Shown: one piece after another, positions 54,144 to 63,401 of the stretch
How positions within the stretch are numbered: position 1 is the first letter of the stretch
Layout: each line of letters starts with the position of its first letter
Assembly: GCF_030285925.1 (NCBI RefSeq)
Contig: NZ_CP127251.1
Span: forward strand, 2,046,001 to 2,110,000
Length of the DNA: 64,000 nucleotides
Direction: 5' to 3'
DNA from: Devosia sp. YIM 151766
GTDB taxonomy: Bacteria; Pseudomonadota; Alphaproteobacteria; Rhizobiales; Devosiaceae
Notes under the pieces: generated by a model
Seen by the model: only the letters and a program-made list of their open reading frames with translations
What the model was told of the DNA's origin: nothing
Database searches by the model: none
Made by a program: the position numbers and the translations under genes

Positions 54144-54488
54144 ATGCGCCGATTCGCCCTTGTCTTCGCCCTCACCGCCCTCACCGCCACCGCCGCCTTC
54201 GCGCAGGCCTATCAGGGCAATTGGAGCTGCCGCGACGCCAGTACCGAGCGCGCCGGCATCCTGACCATCTATGGCCAGGTCTATGGCTGGGCCTCCCGTA
54301 CCCCTGGCGATCCCAATTCCGGCACCGGCATGCTGACCCCCTATCAGGACGGCATCGGCGTCAATGACGGCAATCTGCGCCTCAACGGCAATGTGCAGGC
54401 GGTTCGCGTCATCAACGATCCCAGCTATGGCGTGGCCTTGCAGATGGAAACCGCCGAAGCCATCGTCATGCTCTGCACGCCGCGCTGA
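54144..54488 (+). CDS. Small secreted protein of unknown function
   Basis: 114 residues. Signal peptide MRRFALVFALTALTATAAFAQA; the mature part is beta-rich (YQGNWSCRDASTERAGILTIYGQVYGWASRTPGD...AIVMLCTPR), with a single pair of Cys near its two ends (SCRD, LCTP) that could form a disulfide. No family recognised. Confidence 0.75.
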   Translation: MRRFALVFALTALTATAAFAQAYQGNWSCRDASTERAGILTIYGQVYGWASRTPGDPNSGTGMLTPYQDGIGVNDGNLRLNGNVQAVRVINDPSYGVALQMETAEAIVMLCTPR

Positions 54489-54568
54489 ACCTATAGCGCC
54501 CCGCTCCCCCGAGCGAGCCTCAAGATCGGCAGTTCCTGCGCCTTCTCCCCTTGGCCCAAACCACACTC

Positions 54569-54597
54569 GTCACCCTCGCGCCTGACGCGAGGGTTCC
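54569..54597. repeat. Dispersed palindromic repeat, copy 6
   Basis: Arms GTCACCCTCGCG and CGCGAGGGTTCC around CCTGA. Followed by a CTGTAAACACG box like those at 39050 and 45490. Confidence 0.73.
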
Positions 54598-54753
54598 TTG
54601 TCTATGGGGCCGCTGTAAACACGCCCTCTGCGCAAGGGGTTGAACTTTTCCATTTTTTACGCATTTTAAGGGGGCAGCGCCGGGCCCCTCTGGTCATGGC
54701 TTCTCCATGGCGATGTCGGAGCTGCTCCACTGGTTACATGGAGAGGTCCGGCG

Positions 54754-55773
54754 ATGGAATCGCTTCTTGCCGCCCTATCGGGCGATTTTCTTGGTACACC
54801 CGTCTATTTTTGGGTCGCATTCATCGCGATCGTGATCGGCCTGCTGGTTTTCGACCTCGGCATCCTGCACCGCGAGGAGCACGAGATCGAAACCAAAGAG
54901 AGCCTGTTGCTCTACGGCTTCTATGTCTGTACGGCCCTGGCCTTCGGCGCCTGGGTCTGGTTCCAGCGCGGCGCGCAGGCGGGCCTGGAATTCTACACCG
55001 GCTATCTGATCGAGCAATCGCTGGCGATGGACAACATGTTCGTCATCGCCACCATATTCGGCTTTCTGGGCATTCCCCGGCTCTACCAGCACCGCGTGCT
55101 GTTCTGGGGCATTCTGGGCGTGATCCTGTTCCGTGCCGTTCTCATCGGTGTCGGCGCCGCCCTGGTCAACAATTTCAACTGGGTCCTGTTCTTCTTCGGC
55201 GCCTTCCTGGTGTTCACCGGCATCCGCATGTTCAGCCATTCCGGCGATGAACCGAATATGGAGGACAATAAGCTCCTCAAATTCCTGCGCGGACGTTTCC
55301 GCATCACCAAGGACCTGCGCGGCCGCAATTTCACGGTACGCGAGCCCGATCCCAAGACCGGCGCCATGGTCACCTGGCTGACCCCTTTGGCCGTGGCGCT
55401 GATCATGGTCGAATTCGTCGACCTGATCTTCGCCGTCGATTCGGTGCCGGCGGTTTTCGCGGTCACTCAGGACACGTTCATCGTCTATACGTCCAATATC
55501 TTCGCCATTCTCGGCTTGCGGGCGCTCTATTTCGCCCTGGCCGCCGCGATGAACCGCTTCCGCTATCTACAGATTTCGCTGGCGATCATCCTGGTGCTGA
55601 TCGGCATCAAGATTTTCCTCGTGCCGATGAATATCCACATCGACACCCTGCTCTCGCTGATCGTCACCCTCTCGATCCTGGCGGGCGGTGTGCTCTATTC
55701 GCTGTGGAAGACCCGCAACGAGCCCAATATCAGCGCCGAAGACCGGCCCGAGACCGGTCAGTTGGAGCCGTAA
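54754..55773 (+). CDS. TerC-family membrane protein (Alx-like)
   Basis: 339 residues, about nine membrane spans. Hallmark EFVDLIFAVDSVPAVFAVTQDTFIVYTSNIFAILGLRALYF, with acidic membrane residues, and GYLIEQSLAMDNMFVIATIF. The Alx/TerC group is linked to manganese export and tellurite resistance. The 150-nt leader is rich in short hairpins, but no known manganese riboswitch was recognised. Confidence 0.93.
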   Translation: MESLLAALSGDFLGTPVYFWVAFIAIVIGLLVFDLGILHREEHEIETKESLLLYGFYVCTALAFGAWVWFQRGAQAGLEFYTGYLIEQSLAMDNMFVIATIFGFLGIPRLYQHRVLFWGILGVILFRAVLIGVGAALVNNFNWVLFFFGAFLVFTGIRMFSHSGDEPNMEDNKLLKFLRGRFRITKDLRGRNFTVREPDPKTGAMVTWLTPLAVALIMVEFVDLIFAVDSVPAVFAVTQDTFIVYTSNIFAILGLRALYFALAAAMNRFRYLQISLAIILVLIGIKIFLVPMNIHIDTLLSLIVTLSILAGGVLYSLWKTRNEPNISAEDRPETGQLEP

Positions 55774-55843
55774 ACCCGAGCGCTTTCCCGCCTCCTCGCC
55801 ATCCGGCCCGTCCGGATGGCGATTACCGTGTCGAGGTGCCCGC

Positions 55844-55869
55844 AAGGCCCGGCCCGGACGCCGGGCCTT
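55844..55869 (+). terminator. Terminator-like hairpin after terC
   Basis: AAGGCCCGG / CCGGGCCTT with an 8-nt loop, then TGCACCTTTCTT; moderate T content. Confidence 0.55.
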
Positions 55870-55931
55870 TGCACCTTTCTTGCCGTAATTACTCGTTAAC
55901 GAATCGGAGGAAACGACAAAGGAGATCGCCG

Positions 55932-56324
55932 ATGGGTGCCATCCACGAAATCGTCTTCGACTGCGACGAACCAAAAACGCTGGCCAGTTTCTGGGCCAGC
56001 CTGCTTGAAGGCTATTCGGTGCGCCAATTGGACACGACCAGCGCGGCTCTAAGCCTCGCCTTGGGGCTCGATCCGGCCGAGCCGACCACTTTGATGGTCG
56101 ATGGCCCCGGCCCTTCGCTCTGCTTCCAGAATGTCGACGGGCAGCGGCCGGACAACAATCGGGTACATTTCGACGTCCAGGTCGCCGATCGCGCCGCCGA
56201 GGTCGAGCGGCTCAAACAGGCCGGCGCCAGCGTCGAGCGCGTCCTGCCGACCTATACGATCATGCGTGATCCGGAAGGCAATCAGTTCTGCCTCGTGGAC
56301 CGCCGCGAAGCCCTGGCCGCCTGA
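55932..56324 (+). CDS. VOC-family (glyoxalase-like) protein
   Basis: 130 residues from ATG 55932 (MGAIHEIVFDCDEPKTLASFWASLLEGYSVR), with AAAGGAGAT upstream. VOC fold with VHFDVQVADRAAEVERLKQAGASVERVL and RDPEGNQFCLVD, giving a His and a Glu/Asp as possible metal ligands. Substrate unknown; possibly antibiotic or dioxygenase-like. The longer in-frame opening from 55704 begins inside terC. Confidence 0.88.
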   Translation: MGAIHEIVFDCDEPKTLASFWASLLEGYSVRQLDTTSAALSLALGLDPAEPTTLMVDGPGPSLCFQNVDGQRPDNNRVHFDVQVADRAAEVERLKQAGASVERVLPTYTIMRDPEGNQFCLVDRREALAA

Positions 56325-56409
56325 CGGCTTGGCCCGTAACGCTTTGTGCTGACACATCTTGTCAGCGCCTCCTGCAAGGGTTGCGACGAACGCCAGACGG
56401 AGCCCCGCC

Positions 56410-56808
56410 ATGACCCTGCACGCCACCTGCCATTGCGGCGCCACCCGCATCGCCCTGCCCTCGCAGCCTGTCCAGGCCAAATCCTGCAATTGCACGTTCT
56501 GCGCCCGAACCGGCGCCGTATGGGCCTATTACAAGCATGACGAACTGGAATTCATCTCGCGCGAAGGCGAGGCGGTCTATTCGCCCAGTGGCATGAACCA
56601 CCATCATTTCTGCAGCAAATGCGGCATCCAGACCTGGGGCGATTCCCCCGATTGGGCCTCAATGTACAATGCCGACGGCACACCGAAGAATGGCGATGCC
56701 AACGCCATGCCGGCGGAACGCATCTATGCGGTCAATCTCAACCTGATCGATGATCTGGATTGGTCGCTGGTCAGCGTCGAACAGGTAGACGGGCGCAATA
56801 GCTGGTAG
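56410..56808 (+). CDS. GFA-family zinc protein
   Basis: 132 residues from ATG 56410. The CENP-V/GFA fold with all Zn-binding Cys: CHCGATRI (structural site), CNCTFCARTGAVWAYY (catalytic site), and FCSKCGIQTW. Related to glutathione-dependent formaldehyde-activating enzyme, but substrate not known. Confidence 0.92.
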   Translation: MTLHATCHCGATRIALPSQPVQAKSCNCTFCARTGAVWAYYKHDELEFISREGEAVYSPSGMNHHHFCSKCGIQTWGDSPDWASMYNADGTPKNGDANAMPAERIYAVNLNLIDDLDWSLVSVEQVDGRNSW

Positions 56809-56811
56809 GGC

Positions 56812-57345
56812 TCAATGTCCCTCGAAGGCCATCAGGCAATTGACGCTCACCCCTTCGGCAGCCAGTTTTTCCGCCCCGCCCAGTTCCGGCAGGTCGATGA
56901 CGAAGGCGGCCTGATCGACAATGGCGCCGGCGCGGCGTAACAGGCTCACCGCCGCCACCGCCGTGCCGCCAGTGGCGATGAGATCGTCCACCAACAGTAC
57001 TTTATGTCCCGGCCCTACGGCATCGGCATGGATTTCGATCGTGTCGATCCCATATTCGAGCGCGTAATCCTGCCCGATGATTTCGCCCGGCAGCTTGCCT
57101 TTCTTGCGGATCGGCACGAATCCCGTTCCCAGCGCAATGGCAATCCCCGCCCCGAAAATGAAGCCCCGCGCCTCGATTCCGGCCACATGGGTGATGCCCT
57201 GGTCGCGATGCATAGCGGCGATGCGCTCGACGCTTTCCCGGAAGCCCTCGCCATGCTCGATCAGCGTGGTGATGTCCCGGAACAGGATGCCCTTCTTGGG
57301 ATAGTCCGGAATCGTGCGGACCAGCGACTTGAGGTCGAGCGACAT
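56812..57345 (-). CDS. apt: Adenine phosphoribosyltransferase
   Basis: 177 residues from ATG 57345 (MSLDLKSLVRTIPDYPKKGILFRDITTLI). Salvages adenine to AMP with PRPP. Seen: GIEARGFIFGAGIAIALGTGFVPIRKKGKLPGE and the PRPP loop VLLVDDLIATGGTAVAA. Follows a small gene by 25 nt. In many Rhizobiales apt lies next to petC, as here (petC ends 57709). Confidence 0.96.
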   Translation of the reverse strand: MSLDLKSLVRTIPDYPKKGILFRDITTLIEHGEGFRESVERIAAMHRDQGITHVAGIEARGFIFGAGIAIALGTGFVPIRKKGKLPGEIIGQDYALEYGIDTIEIHADAVGPGHKVLLVDDLIATGGTAVAAVSLLRRAGAIVDQAAFVIDLPELGGAEKLAAEGVSVNCLMAFEGH

Positions 57346-57370
57346 CGATAGCCTTGGTTTGGAGAGCGGT

Positions 57371-57556
57371 TCAGAGTTTGTTGTTGCGGCCGAGCAGGTG
57401 CCGCGCCAATACGCCGGCATTATAGGCGGCGTTGCGCGTCGTGCTGATGGCGGTCTCGCGGGTCTTGGGATTATTGACCATGGCGCGCACCGCCGGATGG
57501 CGGCTGACCGCGAAAGCGGTGCTGACGACGGTAACAGCCAGGCGAATGGCGGACAT
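57371..57556 (-). CDS. Small protein upstream of apt, unknown function
   Basis: 61 residues: MSAIRLAVTVVSTAFAVSRHPAVRAMVNNPKTRETAISTTRN...LARHLLGRNN. A short hydrophobic N-terminal helix and a basic, Asn/Thr-rich rest. GGAGAGAA sits before ATG 57556. Its position between pet genes and apt suggests it is real. Confidence 0.55.
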   Translation of the reverse strand: MSAIRLAVTVVSTAFAVSRHPAVRAMVNNPKTRETAISTTRNAAYNAGVLARHLLGRNNKL

Positions 57557-57708
57557 CGCATTCTCTCCAACAACCCGAACGGGTGGAATATCGCGTCTGG
57601 CGCTCCCAATGACAAGGCCTTCACGGCTTTGCGCAGGCGGCAAAACGAAGCGACCGGCATAAAAAAGGGGCCTCGAAAGGCCCCTTTCAATTCTGGAAAA
57701 CCAGCAGC

Positions 57709-58563
57709 TTAATGCTCGATGCCGGCCCACAGCTTGCGCTTGGTGGCATACATCAGGCCGGCGAACAGCACCAGGAACAGCAGCACCACGAAACCGGTCT
57801 GCTTGCGACCGACCAGGTGCGGCTCGGCCATCCACATCATGAAGGCCGAAACGTCGGTCGCATATTGATCGAGCGTTTCGGGGGCGGTCACACCGTCCTC
57901 GCCCGGCGGATAGCTGATCGAACCATCGGCCAGCGGCGGCGCCATGCCGATGGCGTGGCCGGGGAAATAATCGTTATAATATTGCCCATCGCCCAGTTCG
58001 AAGCCTTCCGGCGCATTTGCCGGCACGTCGTCGTGATAGCCGACCAGCAGCGCATGGATATAATCCGCGCCGCCTTCCTCATAGGCCGTGAAATAGTTGA
58101 ACAGCCAGGTCGGGAACGGGTCGGAGACGCCGCGGGCCTTGGCCAGCACCGAGAAGTCCGGCGGCAGCGAACCGCCCATGGCGTCGCGGGCGTCCTGGTC
58201 ATTGGCGAAGGGCGAGGGCCAGCGGTCGGCGGCGACGCCCGGACGGCGGCCGCCCTCGGCGGTCGGGTCTTCGACCTCATATTCGGCGGCCAGCGCCTTG
58301 ACCTGCGCTTCCGAGAAATTGGGGCCGCCGGGCTCGGAAAGATTGCGGAACGCCATGAGACGCGCCCCGTGGCAGCTGGCGCAGACTTCGCGGAACACCT
58401 GGAACCCGCGTTGCAGCTGGTTCTGGTCATAGGTGCCGAAAATGCCGGCAAAGCTCCAGTTCTGCCGTTCCGGATGCGGGCTGCCTTCGGCTGCATGCGC
58501 CGGCAGGGCGGCGAGACCGACAAAGGCGGCCAGGGCGGCGATGATGATCTTGCTCTTGAACAT
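57709..58563 (-). CDS. petC: Cytochrome c1
   Basis: 284 residues from ATG 58563. Haem c1 subunit of the bc1 complex. Signal peptide to about 24 (ALPAHA), haem-binding VCASCHGARLMAFRNL, the axial Met in a GHAIGMAPPLADG segment, and a C-terminal membrane anchor (TGFVVLLFLVLFAGLMYATKRKLW). Separate gene from petB, not a fused fbcH. 14 nt downstream of petB. Confidence 0.96.
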   Translation of the reverse strand: MFKSKIIIAALAAFVGLAALPAHAAEGSPHPERQNWSFAGIFGTYDQNQLQRGFQVFREVCASCHGARLMAFRNLSEPGGPNFSEAQVKALAAEYEVEDPTAEGGRRPGVAADRWPSPFANDQDARDAMGGSLPPDFSVLAKARGVSDPFPTWLFNYFTAYEEGGADYIHALLVGYHDDVPANAPEGFELGDGQYYNDYFPGHAIGMAPPLADGSISYPPGEDGVTAPETLDQYATDVSAFMMWMAEPHLVGRKQTGFVVLLFLVLFAGLMYATKRKLWAGIEH

Positions 58564-58577
58564 GTCTATCGCCCCGC

Positions 58578-59828
58578 TCACGCGTCTGCCTTGCCGAGAA
58601 CGCTCTCGGAAATACTGGTCGGCAGCGGCTTCGGCGTCTCGATACGGGACAGGACCGGCAGCACCACCAGGAAGTAGATGAAATAATAGGCCGTGCAGAT
58701 CTTGGCCAGCGTCACATAGATGCCTTCCGCCGGCTGCGCGCCCAGATACATCAAGGCAATGAAGTTGACCACGAACAGGGCGTAGAACCACTTGAACATC
58801 GGGCGGAATGCGCCGGAGCGGACCTTGGACGTATCCAGCCACGGCAGCACCAGCAGCACCAGCATCGATCCCGCCATGGCGATGACGCCGCCCAGCTGGC
58901 TGTTGATGAACAGCACGTTGAAGTCGACCGCGCGCAGGATGGTATAGAACGGCAGCAGATACCATTCGGGCACGATATGGGCCGGCGTCACCTGGCTGTT
59001 GGCCATGATGTAATTGTCGGCGTGACCCAGGATGTCGGGGGCGAAGAACACGAACCAGGCGAACGGGATCAGGAAGAGGACCATCGCGAACAGGTCCTTC
59101 ATCGTATAATACGGATGGAAGGGCACGGTATCGCGGCTGTCCTTCACCTCGACGCCGACCGGGTTGTTATTGCCCGGCACGTGCAGCGCCCAGATATGGA
59201 GCGCCACCACGGCGGCGATGATGAATGGCAGCAGGTAATGCAGCGAGAAGAAGCGGTTGAGGGTCGGATTGCCAACGGCGAAGCCGCCCAGGACCAATTG
59301 CTTGAGGCTGTCGCCGACCAGCGGGATCGCGGAGAAGATATTGGAAATCACCGTGGCGGCCCAGAAGCTCATCTGGCCCCAGGGCAGGGTATAGCCCATG
59401 AAGGCGGTGGCCATGGTGAGCACAAACATGATGACGCCCAAAATCCAGAGGATTTCGCGCGGGGCCTTGTAGGAGCCGTAGAACAGGCCGCGGAACATGT
59501 GGATATAAAGGGCGGCGAAGAACATCGAGGCGCCGACCGCGTGGGTGGCCTGGATGATGCGGCCGCCATTCACGTCGCGGCGGATATGCTCCACCGAATC
59601 GAAGGCCAGCGCCACATTGGGCGCGTAATGCATCGCCAGGATGATGCCGGTGACGATCTGCACCGCCAGGCACATGACCAGGATGGCGCCGAAGGTCCAC
59701 CAGTAATTGAGGTTCTTCGGCGTGGGGAAATCCATCAGGTGCTCTTTGGCGAAGCGCACCACCGGCAGGCGGTCGTCCAGCCACTTCTCGACGGCATTTC
59801 CGGGAATATAGGTAGAATGTTCAGACAT
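58578..59828 (-). CDS. petB: Cytochrome b of the bc1 complex
   Basis: 416 residues from ATG 59828, eight membrane spans. Carries both b haems and the Qo/Qi sites. Seen: [56 protein letters not shown] and [22 protein letters not shown] with the four haem-ligand His residues, and [15 protein letters not shown] (the Qo PEWY). Start after an in-frame ATG 5 codons earlier. Confidence 0.97.
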   Translation of the reverse strand: MSEHSTYIPGNAVEKWLDDRLPVVRFAKEHLMDFPTPKNLNYWWTFGAILVMCLAVQIVTGIILAMHYAPNVALAFDSVEHIRRDVNGGRIIQATHAVGASMFFAALYIHMFRGLFYGSYKAPREILWILGVIMFVLTMATAFMGYTLPWGQMSFWAATVISNIFSAIPLVGDSLKQLVLGGFAVGNPTLNRFFSLHYLLPFIIAAVVALHIWALHVPGNNNPVGVEVKDSRDTVPFHPYYTMKDLFAMVLFLIPFAWFVFFAPDILGHADNYIMANSQVTPAHIVPEWYLLPFYTILRAVDFNVLFINSQLGGVIAMAGSMLVLLVLPWLDTSKVRSGAFRPMFKWFYALFVVNFIALMYLGAQPAEGIYVTLAKICTAYYFIYFLVVLPVLSRIETPKPLPTSISESVLGKADA

Positions 59829-59842
59829 CGGAAAAGCCCCCA

Positions 59843-60370
59843 CTAGCCGATCTGGACCAGCGTATCGCTGACGAATTCATAAGGCGGCACCACCAGGTTC
59901 AACGGGGCGGGGCCGCGACGGATACGACCGGCCGTATCGTAGTGCGAGCCGTGGCACGGACAGAACCAGCCATCGAAATCGCCCGATTCGCCGACCGGGA
60001 CACAGCCCAGATGCGTGCAATTGGCGATCATGATCAGCCATTCCTCATGGCCCGGCTTGGTGCGCTGCTCGTCGGTCTCGGGGTCCTTGAGCTCGCTGAG
60101 CGGCACCGCCTGGGCCTCGGCGATCTCGGCCGCCGTGCGGTGACGCACGAAGACCGGCAGGCCGCGCCAGGTGATGGTCACCGACTGGCCTTCCGGAATA
60201 GCGCCGACATCGAATTCGATGGTCGCCAATGCCAGGGTCGAGGCATCGGGATTGAGCTGATTGATCAACGGCCAGACCACGGCTGCGGCGCCGACGGCGC
60301 CGACGGCGCCTGTGGCGACATAGAGAAAGTCCCGCCGGTTCGTGGAATGTTGTTCTGCTTGCGTGGCCAA
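59843..60370 (-). CDS. petA: Rieske iron-sulfur subunit of the bc1 complex
   Basis: About 175 residues if the start is TTG 60370 (reads [21 protein letters not shown], close to the known alphaproteobacterial N terminus; GGGGA about 12 nt upstream). ATG 60430 would add 20 residues. A Tat-like NRRDFL motif and membrane anchor, then the Rieske domain with ligands in NCTHLGCVP and CPCHGSHYD. First gene of petABC, 14 nt before petB. Confidence 0.95.
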   Translation of the reverse strand: MATQAEQHSTNRRDFLYVATGAVGAVGAAAVVWPLINQLNPDASTLALATIEFDVGAIPEGQSVTITWRGLPVFVRHRTAAEIAEAQAVPLSELKDPETDEQRTKPGHEEWLIMIANCTHLGCVPVGESGDFDGWFCPCHGSHYDTAGRIRRGPAPLNLVVPPYEFVSDTLVQIG

Positions 60371-60479
60371 GGTCCGTATCCCCGTACGATGCACAATTGA
60401 CGGAGCCGGCTCCGGCAATCGCGTCCGCATAGCGGAATCGACCGCCGACCGCCCTCAAGCGGTCCGTCAGGTAGGGTCT

Positions 60480-60531
60480 TTTTGCACTGTCCCAGGAACT
60501 TGTCCAGTGCGCGTAAGGTGACAGTGCAAAA
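60480..60531. promoter_or_regulatory. Long inverted repeat between petA and trmL
   Basis: TTTTGCACTGTC (60480-60491) and GACAGTGCAAAA (60520-60531) form a perfect 12-bp inverted repeat. A third half-copy CAGTGC lies at 60505-60510. It sits in the divergent promoter region of the pet operon and trmL, so an operator for a dimeric or tetrameric regulator is the likeliest reading. Confidence 0.65.
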
Positions 60532-60596
60532 CTGCGACACTATACCCAAGCCGAGCCCCCGATCCCGGGCGCTCCCTATCCTCTGGAACAGACAGC

Positions 60597-61067
60597 ATGG
60601 CCCTGGATCTCGCCCTCTACCAGCCGGACATCGCCGCCAATACCGGCACCCTGTTGCGGCTGGGGGCCTGTATGGGCGTACCGGTTCACGTCATCCATCC
60701 GGCGGGATTCGCCATCACCCAGCGCAATCTGGCGCGCGCCGGCATGGATTATCTCGACCGGGCGAATCTGATCGAACATGCCAGCTTCGCCGCCTTCCGC
60801 GATTGGCAGCTTTCGCAGGGCCGGCGGCTGGTTCTGCTCACCACCAAGACCACCAATTCGGCCTATGCGGCCAGCTATGCGGCGGGCGACATTCTCCTGC
60901 TCGGCCGTGAAAGCGCCGGCGTGCCCGACGACATCGCCGCCCAGGCCGATCTTCGCGTCCGCATCCCGATGCAGCCGGGATTGCGCTCGATCAATGTCGC
61001 GCTTGCCGGCGCGATGATATTGGGAGAGGCCATGAGACAGATTGGCAACTTTACACAGCTTTCCTGA
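60597..61067 (+). CDS. trmL: tRNA (cytidine/uridine-2'-O)-methyltransferase (SPOUT)
   Basis: 156 residues. Methylates the wobble nucleotide 34 of leucine tRNAs. Family start [29 protein letters not shown], and the knot region [51 protein letters not shown] with SAM-binding residues. Divergent from petABC and followed 17 nt later by hemF. Confidence 0.94.
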   Translation: MALDLALYQPDIAANTGTLLRLGACMGVPVHVIHPAGFAITQRNLARAGMDYLDRANLIEHASFAAFRDWQLSQGRRLVLLTTKTTNSAYAASYAAGDILLLGRESAGVPDDIAAQADLRVRIPMQPGLRSINVALAGAMILGEAMRQIGNFTQLS

Positions 61068-61084
61068 AGGTCCATTCCCGAGCC

Positions 61085-61957
61085 ATGACCCTGCCCTCCG
61101 ATATCGATACCAAGAAATCCATCGCCAGCGCCTGGTTCTACACCCTGCGCGATCGTATCCATGCCGAGCTCGAAGCTATCGAGCGTGAAGTCGCCGGGCC
61201 CCAAGCCGACATGGCGCCGGGCCTGTTCGAGCGCACCCCCTGGGACCGTGCCGGCGGCGGCGGCGGCGAGATGGGCATGCTGCATGGCCGCGTCTTCGAG
61301 AAAGCCGGGGTCCACGTCTCCACCGTTCATGGCCATTTCACCGAGGAATTCGCCCGCCAGATGCCCGGCACCGAAGCCGGCACCGGCTTCTGGAGTTCCG
61401 GCATTTCGTTGATCGTGCATCCCTGGAATCCGCATGTACCGGCGGTGCACATGAACACGCGCATGATCGTCACCGGCAAGCAATGGTGGGGCGGCGGCGC
61501 CGACCTGACCCCGGTGCTCGACGCCCGCCGCACCCAGGACGATCCCGACAGCGTCGATTTCCACGCCGCCATGCAAGCCGCCTGCCAGGATCGTTCCGGC
61601 GTCGATTACGAGCGTTTCAAGGCCTGGTGCGACGACTATTTCTTCCTGCCCCACCGCAACGAGCCGCGCGGCATTGGCGGCATTTTCTACGACCAGTTCA
61701 ATTCCGGCGACTGGGATGCCGATTTCGCCTTTACCAGAGCGGTCGGCGAAGCCTTTATCGACATCTATTCCAAACTGGTTCGCCGCAATTTCGAGAAAAG
61801 CTGGACCGAGGCCGAGCGCGAAGAGCAATTGGTCCGCCGCGGCCGCTATGTCGAATTCAACCTGCTTTATGACCGCGGCACCACTTTCGGCCTCAAGACC
61901 GGCGGCAATGTCAATTCCATCCTTTCCTCCATGCCTCCGGCGGTAAAATGGCCGTAG
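61085..61957 (+). CDS. hemF: Coproporphyrinogen III oxidase, oxygen-dependent
   Basis: 290 residues. Oxidative decarboxylation of coproporphyrinogen III in haem synthesis. Seen: [75 protein letters not shown], and [33 protein letters not shown]. Probably co-transcribed with trmL. Confidence 0.97.
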   Translation: MTLPSDIDTKKSIASAWFYTLRDRIHAELEAIEREVAGPQADMAPGLFERTPWDRAGGGGGEMGMLHGRVFEKAGVHVSTVHGHFTEEFARQMPGTEAGTGFWSSGISLIVHPWNPHVPAVHMNTRMIVTGKQWWGGGADLTPVLDARRTQDDPDSVDFHAAMQAACQDRSGVDYERFKAWCDDYFFLPHRNEPRGIGGIFYDQFNSGDWDADFAFTRAVGEAFIDIYSKLVRRNFEKSWTEAEREEQLVRRGRYVEFNLLYDRGTTFGLKTGGNVNSILSSMPPAVKWP

Positions 61958-62025
61958 CATGATTGCGGAACCCGACGTGGCGCCCCACATTGATGTGAAC
62001 CGGCCACAGCGAAGGAGGTTCAGCA

Positions 62026-62223
62026 ATGAAACGCTTTGATTCCAGCACGCTCATTCCCGGCTCCAACTGGCATGCCCAGGCGGAAACCGAAGCGGAAGTG
62101 GTTCGCCGCGCCGTCGAGAACATGAAGAACATCAATGGCGAATCCGAAGTGCGTCCCGAAATGATCGAGCGCATCAAGGAACGGATCGTCGATGTCGACG
62201 CTACCGGTGGCCCCCGCCGCTAG
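62026..62223 (+). CDS. DUF1059-like small protein
   Basis: 65 residues: MKRFDSSTLIPGSNWHAQAETEAEVVRRAVENMKNINGESE... The pattern of W-H/E-A-x-AETEAEVV followed by helices matches DUF1059. Family members I know have Cys where this one has Ser (FDSS, PGSN), so the usual metal or disulfide site is absent. AAGGAGG precedes the ATG. Overlaps the convergent cca stop by 4 nt. Confidence 0.78.
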   Translation: MKRFDSSTLIPGSNWHAQAETEAEVVRRAVENMKNINGESEVRPEMIERIKERIVDVDATGGPRR

Positions 62224-63401
62224 TCGAAAACCGGCAGCATCGCCAGCAACGCCGCCCGGTCGAGGGCAAAGCCGCTCTCGACCCAGTTCTTTTCCAGGAC
62301 CTGCAAAGCCGCGCCCAGTTCCGGGCCGCTTTGCATGCCGCGCGCCATCAGGTCCTTGCCGCTGACCGGCATCGCCGCAGCCGGCAGCCGCCCCAATTCC
62401 CGCGCCGTCTCGGCCAGCAGGCTCCGTGGCCAGTGCTGTCTGGCCGCCGCCACGGCGAGCCCTTCCACTGCATCCTCGCCGAAACGATAGGCCGCCCAGT
62501 TCCCCTTGCCCTCGGCCAGCAAGTCCGCCGCCCCGGCAATACGCGCGGCCCGCTCGGTCACCGCATTGGACAGCCTCCAATCGGCCTGCAATTGCGCCAA
62601 CCCCGCCGCTGACAGCAGCGCCAGGCGCGCTGCCGGCGCATGCCCGCCCAGCGCCTCGTAGCGTTGCAGCATTGTCAGGACCTCTTCCTCCGGCGCGAGC
62701 AGCCCGATCGCCGCCATGGCCGCCAGCGTACGCACGATTTTGGGCAAGGCCAGGATACGCAGCATTTCGCTGCCCACCCGCTCGCGCGAGAGATGATCGA
62801 GACTGCCGGCCGCCGCCTGGCAGGCCGCCAGCCCCTCGGGGTCGAACTGCTCGCCGCCATGGCTGGCCGAAAACCGGAAGAAGCGATAGACCCGCAGCCC
62901 GTCCTCGGCGATCCGCTGACCGGCATCGCCGATGAACCGCACCCGGCCATTGATGAGGTCCCCCGCCCCGCCCAGCGGGTCGAACAGCCGGCCATCGGCA
63001 AAGCAATAGAGCGCGTTGAGGGTGAAATCCCGCCGCTCGGCATCGGCCACCCAGTCGGAGCCGAACGCCACCTCGGCATGGCGCCCATCGGTCGCCACGT
63101 CCTGGCGCAGCGTCGTCACTTCCACCACCGTCCCGTCCAGCCGCAGCGTCACCGTGCCATGGTCGATGCCGGTGGGATAGGCGGCGATGCCGGCCGCCCT
63201 GGCCATCTGCATCACCGCCACCGGCAGCAATTCGGTCGCCATATCGATATCGGCATTCTCGCGCCGCCGCTCCAGCAGGCTGTCGCGCACCACGCCGCCA
63301 ACGGCGCGTGTGCGGCCCGTCGCTCCCTCCAGCGCTGCGAAAATCGCCTGCACCGCCGGGCGTTCGAGCCATTCCACGCCGCTGATCCGCTCGGGAATCA
63401 T
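62220..63401 (-). CDS. cca: CCA tRNA nucleotidyltransferase / poly(A) polymerase-family protein
   Basis: 393 residues. A class II nucleotidyltransferase that adds or repairs the tRNA 3' CCA. Seen: RAVGGVVRDSLLERRRENADIDMATELLP (catalytic DxD), GTVTLRLDGTVVEVTTLR, RRDFTLNALYCFADGRLFDPLGG, and AEDGLRVYRFFRFSA. ATG 63401 overlaps the Nudix gene's TGA, a pairing (nudix-cca) common in Rhizobiales. Poly(A) polymerase activity cannot be excluded. Confidence 0.94.
   Translation of the reverse strand: MIPERISGVEWLERPAVQAIFAALEGATGRTRAVGGVVRDSLLERRRENADIDMATELLPVAVMQMARAAGIAAYPTGIDHGTVTLRLDGTVVEVTTLRQDVATDGRHAEVAFGSDWVADAERRDFTLNALYCFADGRLFDPLGGAGDLINGRVRFIGDAGQRIAEDGLRVYRFFRFSASHGGEQFDPEGLAACQAAAGSLDHLSRERVGSEMLRILALPKIVRTLAAMAAIGLLAPEEEVLTMLQRYEALGGHAPAARLALLSAAGLAQLQADWRLSNAVTERAARIAGAADLLAEGKGNWAAYRFGEDAVEGLAVAAARQHWPRSLLAETARELGRLPAAAMPVSGKDLMARGMQSGPELGAALQVLEKNWVESGFALDRAALLAMLPVFD

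Noticed and set aside
54600..54753. Possible yybP-ykoY manganese riboswitch before the TerC gene
   Set aside because: GGGGGCAGCGCC looks tempting and the family is often so regulated, but the paired GAGCC/GGCGAGACC consensus elements are missing.
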